A DNA stretch of 64,000 bases from positions 248,001 to 312,000 of the forward strand of contig CAKSHH010000001.1 of the NCBI GenBank assembly GCA_934456435.1, written 5' to 3'. Origin of the DNA: an uncultured Eubacteriales bacterium. Its GTDB lineage: Bacteria > Bacillota > Clostridia > Oscillospirales > Acutalibacteraceae. Both the position numbers and the translations under genes were made by a program. Positions 16,734 through 26,244 of this stretch are shown here, piece by piece (positions within the stretch are counted from its first letter, which is position 1; each line of letters starts with the position of its first letter). Below the pieces are notes generated by a model, which was not told the DNA's origin, did not search any database, and worked only from the letters and a program-made list of their open reading frames with translations.

Positions 16734-18251
16734 ATGTTAAAAGAAAGAGCGGCAGGAGTTTTGATGCACATATCGTCGCTTCCGTCGGACTACGGTATAG
16801 GCGTGTTTGACGGGAACTGTGTGCATTTTGCCGACAGTCTCAAAAAAATGGATTTCAGATACTGGCAGGTGCTTCCGTTTAATCCCGTTGACGGTTCAAA
16901 TTCGCCGTACTGTTCGTCATCGGCTTTTGCCGGAAATTTTCTGTTTATTGATCCGCGCGCACTGTACGAGGACGGACTTTGCACAAAAGCGGAGTTTGAG
17001 GATAATCTTTACAGCGGCAGTCCGTACACAGCGGACTACGAATTTGCCGCGGAGAAAAGACTTGCCCTGCTCAAGTGTGCATTTTCGCGGATTGATGCAG
17101 AGCTTGCCGCAAAAATCAAGAATTTTGAGGCGGAAAACAAATGGCTGACAGATTTTTCCCTGTATATGGCGCTCAAGGAAGCCAACGGTATGAAGCCGTG
17201 GTGGGAGTGGGACGACGAATACGCAAGGTATGAGGTCTTTACCGAAAAGCACAGATACGACTACGAGGAGCGTTCTGCTTTTTGGAAGTTCACCCAGTAT
17301 GTATTTTTTACTCAATGGAAGAAAATCAAGGCTTATATAAACGAAGACGGCATTGCCGTTATAGGCGATATGCCGATTTATGTTTCGATGGACAGCGCGG
17401 ACGTGTGGGCTAACCGCGAGATGTTCCTTGTTGATGACAAGACGCTGAAGCCGCAGAAAATTGCCGGTGTCCCGCCCGATTATTTTTCAAAGGACGGTCA
17501 GCTTTGGGGCAATCCGCTTTATGATTGGAATAGAATGGAAAAGGACGGTTATTCCTGGTGGATTGAGAGAATCGGTGCGGCGATCAGCACATACGATATC
17601 GTCAGAATTGACCATTTCAGAGCTTTTGCAAGCTTCTGGCAGGTTCCTGCCGAAAGCAAAACGGCAAGAGTAGGCGAGTGGGCAAAGGGACCGGGAATGA
17701 AGCTCTTTGACAAGGTCTTTGAAAAGTATCCGGACACGCCGATCATTGCTGAGGATCTCGGAGTTTTCGGCGACGATGTGGTGAAGCTTTTGGAGGACAC
17801 AGATTTTCCGGGAATGAAGGTTATTCAGTTCGGCTTTGACGAGGATTCCGATTCGTCGCATCTTCCGCACAACGCCGTGAAAAATTCGGTGAACTATGTC
17901 GGCACTCACGATAACAATACTCTGTTGGGCTGGCTTTGGGAGGCGGACGAAAAATCAAGACGCTTTGCTCTCAGCTATTCGGGCTTCAAGGGAGAAAACT
18001 GGGGAGAGGGCGGCTATCGCTCCGCGAGCTGCCGTGCGATAATTGAGACGGTCTGGAAGTCTGTATCAAACACCGCGATAATTTCGTTCCAGGATATGTG
18101 CGGCTTCGGAAGTGACGCAAGAATGAACATTCCGGGTGTGGCTGACAAAAACTGGCGGTTCAGAACGACGGCGGAAACGGTCGATTCCGTTGACGCGGCA
18201 TATTACAAGAGCATAAACAGCATATTTAAGCGCAATTATAAAATTTTCTGA
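16734..18251 (+). CDS. malQ: 4-alpha-glucanotransferase (amylomaltase)
   Basis: A 505-residue GH77 enzyme that disproportionates maltodextrins. Seen: RAAGVLMHISSLPSDYGIGV, YWQVLPFNPVDGSNSPY, the GVPPDYFSKDGQLWGNP loop, the catalytic-nucleophile region IVRIDHFRAF and the general-acid segment IIAEDLGVFGDDV. I place the start at 16734 (MLKERAAG); the ATG at 16722 directly touches AAAGGA, though the later one is 12-13 bases away, so the choice is not certain. Monocistronic between its promoter and the terminator at 18255. It suggests use of starch or glycogen. Confidence 0.95.
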   Translation: MLKERAAGVLMHISSLPSDYGIGVFDGNCVHFADSLKKMDFRYWQVLPFNPVDGSNSPYCSSSAFAGNFLFIDPRALYEDGLCTKAEFEDNLYSGSPYTADYEFAAEKRLALLKCAFSRIDAELAAKIKNFEAENKWLTDFSLYMALKEANGMKPWWEWDDEYARYEVFTEKHRYDYEERSAFWKFTQYVFFTQWKKIKAYINEDGIAVIGDMPIYVSMDSADVWANREMFLVDDKTLKPQKIAGVPPDYFSKDGQLWGNPLYDWNRMEKDGYSWWIERIGAAISTYDIVRIDHFRAFASFWQVPAESKTARVGEWAKGPGMKLFDKVFEKYPDTPIIAEDLGVFGDDVVKLLEDTDFPGMKVIQFGFDEDSDSSHLPHNAVKNSVNYVGTHDNNTLLGWLWEADEKSRRFALSYSGFKGENWGEGGYRSASCRAIIETVWKSVSNTAIISFQDMCGFGSDARMNIPGVADKNWRFRTTAETVDSVDAAYYKSINSIFKRNYKIF

Positions 18252-18254
18252 AAA

Positions 18255-18293
18255 AAGACTGTGACGAATTCTGAAATTTCGTCACAGTCTTTG
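18255..18293. terminator. Bidirectional terminator between malQ and tatD
   Basis: AAAGACTGTGACGAA (18255-18269) pairs with TTCGTCACAGTCTTT (18279-18293), a 15-bp perfect stem serving both convergent genes. Confidence 0.88.
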
Positions 18294-18297
18294 TGTA

Positions 18298-19062
18298 TTA
18301 TATTTTGAACAGTCTGTGTGCGTTTTCGGCGGCAATATTGATTAACTGCTGAGTGTCGGTGTTCCTGACCTCGGCAATTTTTTTCGCCGAAAAAGCAATC
18401 AAATCCGACGAATTGCGCTGACCGCGAAACGGAACAGGCGACATATACGGACAGTCGGTTTCAAGCAGAAGTCTGTCCGACGGCAGATATTCCGCGATCT
18501 CAAGCGGCTTACGCGCGTTTTTGAATGTGACCGCTCCGCCGAGACCGATATACATTCCGAGCTTCAGCACCTCTTTTGCCATCTCGACGCTTCCCGAAAA
18601 GCAATGAACAACACCCTTTGGTTTGTATTTTTTCAAAAGGTTCATTGTGTCCTCGTGAGCTTCACGGTCATGAACGATGACAGGAAGATCAAGCTCATTT
18701 GCCAGCCTGAGCTGCTTTTCAAAAATGTCGAGCTGCAAGTCCTTGGGGACGAAATCGTAGTGATATTCAAGCCCGATTTCACCGACGGCAACGCATTTGT
18801 CGCGGCGGTACAGCTCCTTGATTTTGTCAAGCTCCTCGTAGGACGCATCGGTTATGTTGCTCGGATGTATTCCGACCGCACAGTAAAAATAATCGTATTT
18901 TTCTGTGAACTCAATGCTCTTGAGACTTGACTGCAGGTCACAGCCGCAGTTTATGATGTTTACAACACCCTTCGACGGTAATGATTCTAAAAGCGATTCT
19001 CTGTCCTCATCGAACTTTTCGTCGTCATAGTGTGCGTGTGTGTCGAAAATATTGGTGTACAT
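18298..19062 (-). CDS. tatD: TatD-family metal-dependent hydrolase
   Basis: A 254-residue TIM-barrel metallohydrolase of the TatD/YcfH deoxyribonuclease family. Metal ligands are visible in FDTHAHYD, the EIGLEYHYD segment, VIVHDREAHEDT, HCFSGS and LLETDCPYM. The start codon overlaps the metG stop by one base (TAATG), so it is coupled to metG, a common clostridial arrangement. The last gene before the shared terminator. The substrate in vivo is likely DNA 3' ends, by family. Confidence 0.92.
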   Translation of the reverse strand: MYTNIFDTHAHYDDEKFDEDRESLLESLPSKGVVNIINCGCDLQSSLKSIEFTEKYDYFYCAVGIHPSNITDASYEELDKIKELYRRDKCVAVGEIGLEYHYDFVPKDLQLDIFEKQLRLANELDLPVIVHDREAHEDTMNLLKKYKPKGVVHCFSGSVEMAKEVLKLGMYIGLGGAVTFKNARKPLEIAEYLPSDRLLLETDCPYMSPVPFRGQRNSSDLIAFSAKKIAEVRNTDTQQLINIAAENAHRLFKI

Positions 19063-21008
19063 TATCTTATCTTTGCTCCGTTCGGCATACCGTCAACAAA
19101 AACGACCTTTGCTTCGTCTCCTGCATCGGCGGCAAGAATCATTCCGTTGCTCTCCACTCCGCAGAGTACGGCTGGCTTGAGGTTGGAAACGACGATTACC
19201 TTGTGACCGATAAGATCTTCGGGCTTATACCATTTTGCAATGCCGCTGGCAACAATGCGCGGTGTTTTGCTTCCGTCGTCAAGTGTGAGCTTGAGAAGCT
19301 TTTTAGCTTTCTTAACGGGCTCGCAGTCCTTGATTTCTGCAACCTTAAGCTCAACCTTTGCAAAGTCGTCAATTCCGATTTTTGCAAGACCTTCCGCTTC
19401 CTCAACCTCGGCGTTTTCTTCCTTTGCAGCTTCCTGAGCGGCTTCGGCTCTTGCTTCGATCTTTTCAAACATTTCCTTGGCGTCGATTCTCGCAAAGAGC
19501 GGCTCGGCCTTGCCGACGGTTATACCTGCCTTGAGCGCGCCGAATGTGCTCAGAGAATCATAGTCCTTTATGTCTGTGTTGAGCTGAGCAAAAATCTTGT
19601 CAGCCGTTTCGGGCAGGAACGGGGAGAGGAGAACTGCGGTGAAGCGTATGCTTTCAAGCAGATTGTAAAGCACGGTTCCGAGACGTGTTTTCTTTGCTTC
19701 GTCCTTGGCGAGAGCCCAGGGCGTTGTTTCGTCAATGTATTTGTTGCATCTCTTTGCCAAACTGAATATGGCGTCGAGAGTGTCGCTTACTCTGTATTCT
19801 GAAAGAAGCTTGTCAACCTTGCCGACTGTTTCAACGGCAAGGGCTTTGAGCTCGTCGTCGAGATCCTCGTTTACGTCGCCCGGCTGAACAACGCCGTCAA
19901 AATATTTGTTTGTCATCGCGATGGTGCGGTTGACGAGGTTGCCGAGTGTGTTTGCGAGGTCGGCATTGTAACGCTCAATCATATTTTCGTAAGTGATTGA
20001 ACCGTCCGAAGCGTAAGGCATTTCGGCAAGCAGATAGTATCTGACCGCGTCCACGCCGAAAAGCTCAACAAGGTCGTCGGCATAGATTACGTTGCCCCTT
20101 GACTTTGACATCTTGTCTGTTCCGAAAAGGAGCCACGGATGACCGAATACCTGCTTCGGAAGCGGCTCGCCGAGAGCCATAAGCATAATCGGCCAGTAAA
20201 TCGTGTGGAAACGAACAATGTCCTTACCGATTATATGAACGTCGGCAGGCCAGTATTTTTTGTACTGCTCACTCGAACCGTCGGGGTCATAGCCGATACC
20301 CGTGATGTAGTTTGCCAGAGCGTCGAGCCAGACATAAACGACGTGCTTCGGGTCAAAGTCAACGGGAATACCCCATTTGAAGGATGTGCGCGAAACGCAA
20401 AGATCCTGAAGACCGGGCTTAATGAAGTTGTTGAGCATCTCTTTCTTTCTGCTTTCGGGGTAAATGAAGTTCTCGTTGCTCTCAATGTATTCTTCAAGCT
20501 GTTTCTGATATTTTGAAAGCTTCAGAAAATATGCCTCTTCGCGAGCGGGCTTAACCTCTCTGCCGCAGTCGGGGCACTTGCCGTCAACGAGCTGGGATTC
20601 CGTCCAGAAGGACTCGCACGGTGTACAGTACATTCCTTCGTAATGTCCCTTGTAGATGTCTCCCTGGTCATAGAGCTTCTTAAAGATTTTCTGTATGACC
20701 TTTTCATGGTCGGGATCGGTGGTTCTGATGAATTTGTCGTATGTGGTGTTGAGCAGATCGCAGATATCTTTGATCTCTCCCGCAATCCTGTCAACGTGCT
20801 GCTTGGGCGTGATGCCCTCGGCGGCGGCAATTTCCTCGATTTTCTGACCGTGCTCATCCGTGCCGGTCTGGAAGAAAACGTCGTAGCCCTGCAAGCGCTT
20901 GTATCTTGCGATTGCGTCCGTCATTACAATTTCGTAGCTGTTGCCGATGTGCGGCTTGCGCGACGTGTATGCAATGGCAGTCGTAATGTAAAACTTTCCT
21001 TTACTCAT
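19062..21008 (-). CDS. metG: Methionyl-tRNA synthetase
   Basis: A 648-residue class I aminoacyl-tRNA synthetase. Seen: HIGH-type AYTSRKPHIGNSYE, the zinc knuckle with CTPC and CPDC, KMSKSRG, an anticodon-binding domain, an Ala/Glu-rich linker (about residues 505-535), and a C-terminal OB-fold tRNA-binding domain (VELKVAEIKDCEPVKKAKKL). The start at 21008 follows GAGGAGG at 7 bases; an upstream in-frame ATG lacks a site. Controlled by the T-box leader at 21164-21393, which lies about 155 bases further upstream; the intervening leader is A/T-rich. Confidence 0.96.
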   Translation of the reverse strand: MSKGKFYITTAIAYTSRKPHIGNSYEIVMTDAIARYKRLQGYDVFFQTGTDEHGQKIEEIAAAEGITPKQHVDRIAGEIKDICDLLNTTYDKFIRTTDPDHEKVIQKIFKKLYDQGDIYKGHYEGMYCTPCESFWTESQLVDGKCPDCGREVKPAREEAYFLKLSKYQKQLEEYIESNENFIYPESRKKEMLNNFIKPGLQDLCVSRTSFKWGIPVDFDPKHVVYVWLDALANYITGIGYDPDGSSEQYKKYWPADVHIIGKDIVRFHTIYWPIMLMALGEPLPKQVFGHPWLLFGTDKMSKSRGNVIYADDLVELFGVDAVRYYLLAEMPYASDGSITYENMIERYNADLANTLGNLVNRTIAMTNKYFDGVVQPGDVNEDLDDELKALAVETVGKVDKLLSEYRVSDTLDAIFSLAKRCNKYIDETTPWALAKDEAKKTRLGTVLYNLLESIRFTAVLLSPFLPETADKIFAQLNTDIKDYDSLSTFGALKAGITVGKAEPLFARIDAKEMFEKIEARAEAAQEAAKEENAEVEEAEGLAKIGIDDFAKVELKVAEIKDCEPVKKAKKLLKLTLDDGSKTPRIVASGIAKWYKPEDLIGHKVIVVSNLKPAVLCGVESNGMILAADAGDEAKVVFVDGMPNGAKIR

Positions 21009-21163
21009 TGTATATCCTCCTCTGTTTATTATTGTCATAATTTAAAGCTTTATCGTTGAGATAGTTTTTTACCGGGGACGTCAAAAAGCGCAGGTAATAC
21101 TTTTGTATTGACGAGCATTTTTGGCGTTTCCGACGAAAAAATAGCCAACGATAACAAATAAAA

Positions 21164-21393
21164 AACGCCTCAAAGCATTATACTTTGAGACGAGAATTAA
21201 CCCGCGGTACCACTCAATTTGTATTTCCGAAAGGAATACCACTCTGCGCCTTAACGCGGCAAACGGGAGACCCTACTATCGGTTCAGACCTCCGGCTCAA
21301 AAGCCATAGATACCTGAAGCTACACCGTCGGCTCACACCTGCCGCCGACTCTCTGTGAGGCTTTGCTTCGATCCTCTTTGTCACAGCCGTTGA
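21164..21393 (-). promoter_or_regulatory. T-box leader for metG (methionine)
   Basis: Minus-strand leader with the AGAGGATCGAAGC 5' K-turn region, the AGAGAGTCGG distal motif, the T-box GAGTGGTACCGCGGG (about 21202-21216) and the terminator CGTCTCAAAG/CTTTGAGGCG followed by T6 (about 21164-21196). An ATG triplet in TATCTATGGC (21305-21307) is a sensible specifier, matching methionine, though I have not drawn stem I fully. Uncharged tRNA-Met should favour the antiterminator and raise metG-tatD expression. Confidence 0.88.
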
Positions 21394-21397
21394 AAGA

Positions 21398-21426
21398 ATA
21401 ATAACATTATATCGGAAAAAAGTCAA
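21398..21426 (-). promoter_or_regulatory. Promoter for the metG T-box transcript
   Basis: TTGACT (21421-21426), 17-base spacer, TATTAT (21398-21403), minus strand, just before the T-box. Confidence 0.7.
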
Positions 21427-21449
21427 GCAAAACAGACGCTGAGGTCAAG

Positions 21450-22058
21450 TTATTCTGAACCCTTATTATTTTTTGCCCATATTTTGCTTCTTATGCTTAT
21501 GAACAGCGTTCCGATAACGGTGCAGGTTACCCACTCGATTGAGGAGTTGAACGTTATAAGTGTGCTGATTATGCCCGTCAGCGTTGTGCCGAGGGACTGT
21601 ATGTAGTCGCTGGAGTAGAAGCACAAAAGAAGCGCGGTCACATAGAATACCGTATTAAGAAATCCGCCGCCGAACGAGGTTACAAGGTTTGCGAAAACGG
21701 GGGAGCAGTTGCGGCTGAAGAAAATGTGTATCCAGCCGGAGCTGAGACCCATGAGAACACGGGGTACTATGCAGACCACCGCCGTCAGCACAGGACTGAT
21801 TTTGATAAGCTCGGAACCGAATGTGTAGCTGTCACCGAAGCAATGGATAAAGCTCGAAACACCGAACACCAATCCGAGAAGCGTGCCGTAATACGGCCCG
21901 TAAAGAATCGCGCCGATAACGACGGGGATCGGGAGAAGTGTCAGCGAAGCGTAGTCGGTTCTGAAATAGCCGAGCGGTGTGAACGACATAATGATTATAA
22001 CCGCGGTGAGCAAAGCCACGGAAATATATCGTTTGGTTTTGTCATCTGTACTTTCCAT
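21450..22058 (-). CDS. ECF transporter S component, probably for pantothenate
   Basis: A 202-residue membrane protein with about six helices of the energy-coupling factor substrate-binding type; the segment VVIGAILYGPYYGTLLGLVFGVSSFIH is characteristic. It starts 2 bases after the coaX stop, with AGAAGGG inside coaX as its site. Pairing with pantothenate kinase suggests it captures pantothenate (PanT-like), to be energised by shared EcfAA'T subunits encoded elsewhere. The vitamin is inferred from context; another precursor remains possible. Confidence 0.8.
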   Translation of the reverse strand: MESTDDKTKRYISVALLTAVIIIMSFTPLGYFRTDYASLTLLPIPVVIGAILYGPYYGTLLGLVFGVSSFIHCFGDSYTFGSELIKISPVLTAVVCIVPRVLMGLSSGWIHIFFSRNCSPVFANLVTSFGGGFLNTVFYVTALLLCFYSSDYIQSLGTTLTGIISTLITFNSSIEWVTCTVIGTLFISIRSKIWAKNNKGSE

Positions 22059-22060
22059 TT

Positions 22061-22834
22061 TTATTGACCCTTCTGTCTGTTATAAATATTCTTTAATCCA
22101 TCGAGGATAAGATCCTTATCATAAACTATTTCGCGGGTACAGTTTTTGACGATTTCCCTGGCAAGTCCGCCTGTTGCAACGGTGGTGCGAACCTCTTTCC
22201 CGAAGTCCTTTTCCATCCGTGCCGTCAGTCCGTCAAGCATTGCGGCTGTTCCGAAAACCGTTCCCGATTTCATACAGTCCACCGTATTTGTTCCGATTGA
22301 GCTTGCAGGAGCTTTGAGACTGACCGCCGGGAGCTGGGAAGTCTTGCCGGCAAGGGCTTCAAGCGAAATGCCGACTCCTGCTGATATCGTACAGCCGAGA
22401 AACGTTCCGTTCTCGTCAAGAAGAATAATTTTTGTTGCCGTGCCGAGGTCGATGATGAAGCAGGGCAGTGGGTATTTGTCGATTGCCGCAACGGACACAA
22501 CGGCGAGATCGGCGCCGAGCTGACCGCTGACGTTGTTGACGATACTAAGTCCCGTTCCAATATCGGAAGCGAGCACCTTCGGCGTAACTTCGAGAACAGT
22601 CTCGACCGCACCCTTTACGGCGTCGGTCACTTCGGGAACAACGCTGCTGATGATTGCGCCCCTAAACCCATCGCAGCTTGCCGAATGGAGCTTAAAAATG
22701 TTCAGAAGCTCAACGGAATACTGGTCGCTTGTTCTTTTCCTGTCCGTCGCCAGACGCGATGTGAAAAGGAGATTGTCTCCCTCGAAAATTCCCATTGTTA
22801 TATTGGTATTGCCGATATCTACTGTCAAAAGCAT
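22061..22834 (-). CDS. coaX: Type III pantothenate kinase
   Basis: A 257-residue ASKHA-fold kinase catalysing the first step of coenzyme A synthesis. The phosphate-binding LLTVDIGNTNITMG, the LGADLAV segment and the ADP/monovalent-cation motif FIIDLGTATK are present, with ISAGVGISLEAL typical of CoaX. GGTGA lies about 6 bases before ATG 22834; the reading three codons earlier is less likely. In operon with the S component downstream. Confidence 0.94.
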   Translation of the reverse strand: MLLTVDIGNTNITMGIFEGDNLLFTSRLATDRKRTSDQYSVELLNIFKLHSASCDGFRGAIISSVVPEVTDAVKGAVETVLEVTPKVLASDIGTGLSIVNNVSGQLGADLAVVSVAAIDKYPLPCFIIDLGTATKIILLDENGTFLGCTISAGVGISLEALAGKTSQLPAVSLKAPASSIGTNTVDCMKSGTVFGTAAMLDGLTARMEKDFGKEVRTTVATGGLAREIVKNCTREIVYDKDLILDGLKNIYNRQKGQ

Positions 22835-22980
22835 ATCAATCACCGCCCATAAAACTGCCGACTGAGCCGAAATCCGTTTTGTTGTTGAAAATAAACAATA
22901 TGTCCCGGTATATTTTCACCGTTTTCAGCGGCAAAACCGTCCGCAAAGATATTATTGCGATACTGTCAGCAATTATTTAA

Positions 22981-23009
22981 ATTATATTTGTTTTAAAATA
23001 AAAAGTCAA
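22981..23009 (-). promoter_or_regulatory. Promoter for coaX operon
   Basis: TTGACT (23004-23009), 17-base spacer, TATAAT (22981-22986), minus strand; gives a leader of roughly 140 nt in which I see no recognisable riboswitch. Together with the promoter at 23108 it explains most of the 328-base gap between coaX and the activase gene. Confidence 0.72.
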
Positions 23010-23107
23010 CGCAAGTAATACAATGACCATAATTAACTGCGTTTTTAGTCTTTTTTACCATTTCCATACAGTTGGTTTTTGTGTATTTGCTGAAAAAATA
23101 TTTTGTG

Positions 23108-23136
23108 TTGAAATGATTTTAAAAGTATGGTACGAT
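23108..23136 (+). promoter_or_regulatory. Promoter for the glycyl radical enzyme operon
   Basis: TTGAAA (23108-23113), 17-base spacer, TACGAT (23131-23136), about 27 bases before the activase start. Confidence 0.62.
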
Positions 23137-23162
23137 ATTTTTGTTAAAAGTGAGGGCTTTTT

Positions 23163-23867
23163 ATGAAGATTTTACAAAAAGGATTTAATTATTCACAGGA
23201 CGGACCGGGAAATCGTCTGGTTTATCATCTTCAGGGATGCAATTTCAGATGCAGATGGTGTTCGAACCCGGAGAGTATGCCCTTGGATTCCGAAAAGGCA
23301 CAAAATGTCACGCCGGATGAGATTGTCGAAGAGGTTATTCGAAGCCGAATGATGTTTTTTGACGGCGGAGGAGTTACCTTTACCGGCGGAGAGCCGACAT
23401 TGCAGGCAGACGAGCTTTTGCAGGTCTTGAAAAGGCTGAAAGCCGCAGGAATAAACACGGCGATAGAAACCAACGGTTCAAGCCCAAAGCTTTGTGAAAT
23501 GTCCGAGTTTATTGACTATATGATCGTTGACATGAAAGAGCCCGATGATGAGATACATAAAAAATATATATCTCACAGCAATAAAACCACGGTGGAAAAT
23601 TTGGTGAAGCTGTCCTCATGCCGCAGTCAGCTTCATGTCAGGATTCCGATGATAAACCATGTAAACACGGATCCCGAACCCTTTGCGCGGCTGTTTTCAA
23701 GAATGAATATGGACAACACGGTTGTGGAAATTCTCGCTTACCATGAGTACGGAAAGTGTAAGTGGACACAGGAGTACACGATAACGGACGGCTTTGTTAC
23801 CGATGAGCAGATAAGCTCTTTCAGGAAAAGACTTGAAAACGACGGTATAAAATTTGTAACAACCTAA
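23163..23867 (+). CDS. Radical SAM glycyl-radical-enzyme activating protein
   Basis: A 234-residue activase that uses S-adenosylmethionine and a [4Fe-4S] cluster to place the radical on a partner enzyme. The cluster motif is Cys26-x3-Cys30-x2-Cys33 (GCNFRCRWC), followed by TFTGGEPTLQ and the IETNG strand. It lacks the extra ferredoxin-like domain found in most non-PFL activases and so has the compact PFL-activase architecture. The start has only GTGAGGG about 8 bases upstream. The partner gene begins 45 bases downstream, behind a small hairpin. Confidence 0.93.
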   Translation: MKILQKGFNYSQDGPGNRLVYHLQGCNFRCRWCSNPESMPLDSEKAQNVTPDEIVEEVIRSRMMFFDGGGVTFTGGEPTLQADELLQVLKRLKAAGINTAIETNGSSPKLCEMSEFIDYMIVDMKEPDDEIHKKYISHSNKTTVENLVKLSSCRSQLHVRIPMINHVNTDPEPFARLFSRMNMDNTVVEILAYHEYGKCKWTQEYTITDGFVTDEQISSFRKRLENDGIKFVTT

Positions 23868-23875
23868 TCTGTAAC

Positions 23876-23898
23876 GTAAAGGCTTTTTTAGCTTTTAC
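23876..23898 (+). promoter_or_regulatory. Intercistronic hairpin before the glycyl radical enzyme
   Basis: GTAAAGGCT (23876-23884) pairs with AGCTTTTAC (23890-23898), one G-U pair, loop TTTTT, immediately before the AAGGAGG site. It may stabilise the downstream message so that the enzyme exceeds its activase; no T tract follows. Confidence 0.45.
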
Positions 23899-23912
23899 AA
23901 GGAGGTATTTTG

Positions 23913-26240
23913 ATGATATTCGATATTTATACACCCGAAACCGTAACCGAAAAAGCAAAATTGCTTTTCAAACACGAAAGGGCAAAGAAAAGACTTGACG
24001 GCTGGTTCATTGCAAAGGAAAAGGAGCTCGAAATCTACGATTCTCTTTCCGATCTGGACGAGGAAGTTAAGAAAGCCGTTATTCTCAGGGAAATTGTTAA
24101 AACTATTCCGATTGATCTTGACGACGAGCAGATTCTTGCAGGCACCCAGGACGACTCGTTTGCAAGAAGCTACGCGCTTATAAACCCGTCCTTTAAGGTG
24201 GAGGAGTTTGCGGGCTACTGCGACCCTGCTGCGGTCTTCGGCGATATCGTGCCCAACGATGAGTTCACCGAAGAAAGAATAAAGAAAGCCAAGGACGAGT
24301 TCCTCAAAACGGAATATGCCGAAAAGCTGAAAGCGGTTTATGCCGAGAGCGAAAGCTACACCAAGGAGGTTATCTACTTCTTTGAACAGGTTACGGGACA
24401 TCTGATTGCCGATTTCCGTTTTGCGCTTCGCCACGGTCTTAAAGCACTTATCGACGAAATGAGCGGCAAGGAGGGCAACGGCTACAAGGCATTTGTGATT
24501 GCCCTTGAGGCGGCGTGCCTGCTTGCGGAAAGATATGAAAAGCTGGCAAGGGAAAAGTCGGAGACGCTTCCGGAGCCTAAAAAATCACAGTTTACTCTCA
24601 TGGCAGACACACTTGCCAAGGTCCCGTATAACGGAGCGGAAAATCTCTATGAGGCTATACAGTCTTTTATAATAATGTGGCAGATGATGTGCCTTGAGCA
24701 GGCGCCGAATCCGTTTGCATTCTCCGTCGGAAATGCCGACAGAATTTTTGAACCGTACAGGAACGGACTCAGCCGCGACGAAGCTGCGGCTCTGTTCAAG
24801 CATTTCCTCGTTTTCTTCAACGTTGCCGACCGAAGCTGGGCTATTTCTCAGAATATAATTGTCGGCGGACGCGATCTTTGCGGCAACGATCTTACCAATC
24901 CGACAACTTATGCTCTTCTTGACGCATATTACGATATGAACCTGCCGCAGCCGATTCTTTCGGTCAAGCTTCATAAAAACACGCCCGAAAAGCTCTATCG
25001 TGAGCTCGGCAGATTCTTCTTCTCTCCGGGTGTGCTCACCCCGTCAATGTTCAACGACGACGCGCTCTTTGAGACGCTCGGCTCACACGGAATTGACCGC
25101 GAGGATCTTCCCGATATTGCGATTGCAGGCTGTCAGGAGCCCTTGATTATGGGACAGGACAATGCCAACACGACGAATAGCTGGTTCAATCTTCCCAAAA
25201 TACTGGAAATGACGCTGACAGGCGGATATTCGCTTATTACGGGTGAAAAGCTTGCCGATGTTCCCAAGGCTTCCCTTGAAAATATCAGAGAGGAGTTCTA
25301 CAAGAACGTTAAGTTCTTTGCGCATAAAATGGCAAAGTCGGCAAACGGCGCGTCCGAAGCAATTTCAACCCAGCGTGTGCCGTTCCTGTCCTGTTTCATG
25401 GGCGGACAAAACAACGGTATTGATGCAAGAGACATACACCGTCAGGGCACCAAATACAACGGAAGCGGCTGTCTTGTACATGGCACAAGCGTTGTCGCGG
25501 ATTGCTTCAGCGCGATTGACAGACTCCTTCGCGAACGTCCGCAGGACGCCGAAAAGCTTATTCCTGCTCTCAAGGCTGATTTTGTCGGCTACGAGGAGCT
25601 TCGCGATTTCCTGCTCGATGCGGATAAATTCGGCAACAACATTGAAAAGGTGGACAATGAGGCAGGCGAAATTGCCTCAAAGGTTGCCGACATCGTCGCA
25701 AACGAAAAGAATTACCTCGGCAACCCGTTCAGACCCGATTTCAGCACACCGTCAACCCATCTGCTTTACGGCTACTGGGTCGGCGCAACTCCGGACGGCA
25801 GAAAGAGCCGCGATATGCTCAACTACGGTGTTGATCCTCTCTACGGAAGCGCAGAAAACGGACTCGGCTTCCGCGTTCTCTCAAATATGAAGATGCCGTT
25901 TGATAAGTTCAACGGCGGTTATGCATCGCACCTCGGCGTTGACCCGAAATACTTTAAGAGCGAAACCTACGAGGACAAGGGCTTGGAGTTCAGGGATAAG
26001 ATCGTTAATCCTCTTTTCTTCAATCCTCTCAAGCAGGGCGTTTCACCGTTCTATCTTTATGTCAACGTCACTACGGCAGAGATACTCAGAAAGGTTCTTG
26101 CCGAACCCGAAAAATATGCTCCGAGCGGTGTCTATATCATGAGAATCCACGGAACCTTCGTTAATTTCCTCGATCTTTCACCTGCGATTCAGCAGGATAT
26201 TATACGCCGCCTCGATCCTAAGTCGGCGAATTTGGGATAA
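23913..26240 (+). CDS. Glycyl radical enzyme of unassigned substrate (PFL/dehydratase superfamily)
   Basis: A 775-residue glycyl radical enzyme. The active-site loop is IAGCQEP, with thiyl Cys407 and a presumed general base Glu409, the Cys-x-Glu pattern of dehydratases, lyases and decarboxylases rather than the Cys-Cys of pyruvate formate-lyase. The C-terminal radical loop is MRIHGTFVNF with Gly747; the family consensus is R-[IV]-[ACS]-G-[YFW], so His before and Thr after the glycine are unusual. ATG 23913 is chosen because AAGGAGG is 7 bases away. Partners are its activase upstream, and a sedoheptulokinase-like kinase and ManA downstream, which point to a sugar, polyol or anhydro-sugar substrate. 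The exact reaction is unknown. Confidence 0.88.
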   Translation: MIFDIYTPETVTEKAKLLFKHERAKKRLDGWFIAKEKELEIYDSLSDLDEEVKKAVILREIVKTIPIDLDDEQILAGTQDDSFARSYALINPSFKVEEFAGYCDPAAVFGDIVPNDEFTEERIKKAKDEFLKTEYAEKLKAVYAESESYTKEVIYFFEQVTGHLIADFRFALRHGLKALIDEMSGKEGNGYKAFVIALEAACLLAERYEKLAREKSETLPEPKKSQFTLMADTLAKVPYNGAENLYEAIQSFIIMWQMMCLEQAPNPFAFSVGNADRIFEPYRNGLSRDEAAALFKHFLVFFNVADRSWAISQNIIVGGRDLCGNDLTNPTTYALLDAYYDMNLPQPILSVKLHKNTPEKLYRELGRFFFSPGVLTPSMFNDDALFETLGSHGIDREDLPDIAIAGCQEPLIMGQDNANTTNSWFNLPKILEMTLTGGYSLITGEKLADVPKASLENIREEFYKNVKFFAHKMAKSANGASEAISTQRVPFLSCFMGGQNNGIDARDIHRQGTKYNGSGCLVHGTSVVADCFSAIDRLLRERPQDAEKLIPALKADFVGYEELRDFLLDADKFGNNIEKVDNEAGEIASKVADIVANEKNYLGNPFRPDFSTPSTHLLYGYWVGATPDGRKSRDMLNYGVDPLYGSAENGLGFRVLSNMKMPFDKFNGGYASHLGVDPKYFKSETYEDKGLEFRDKIVNPLFFNPLKQGVSPFYLYVNVTTAEILRKVLAEPEKYAPSGVYIMRIHGTFVNFLDLSPAIQQDIIRRLDPKSANLG

Positions 26241-26244
26241 AAAG

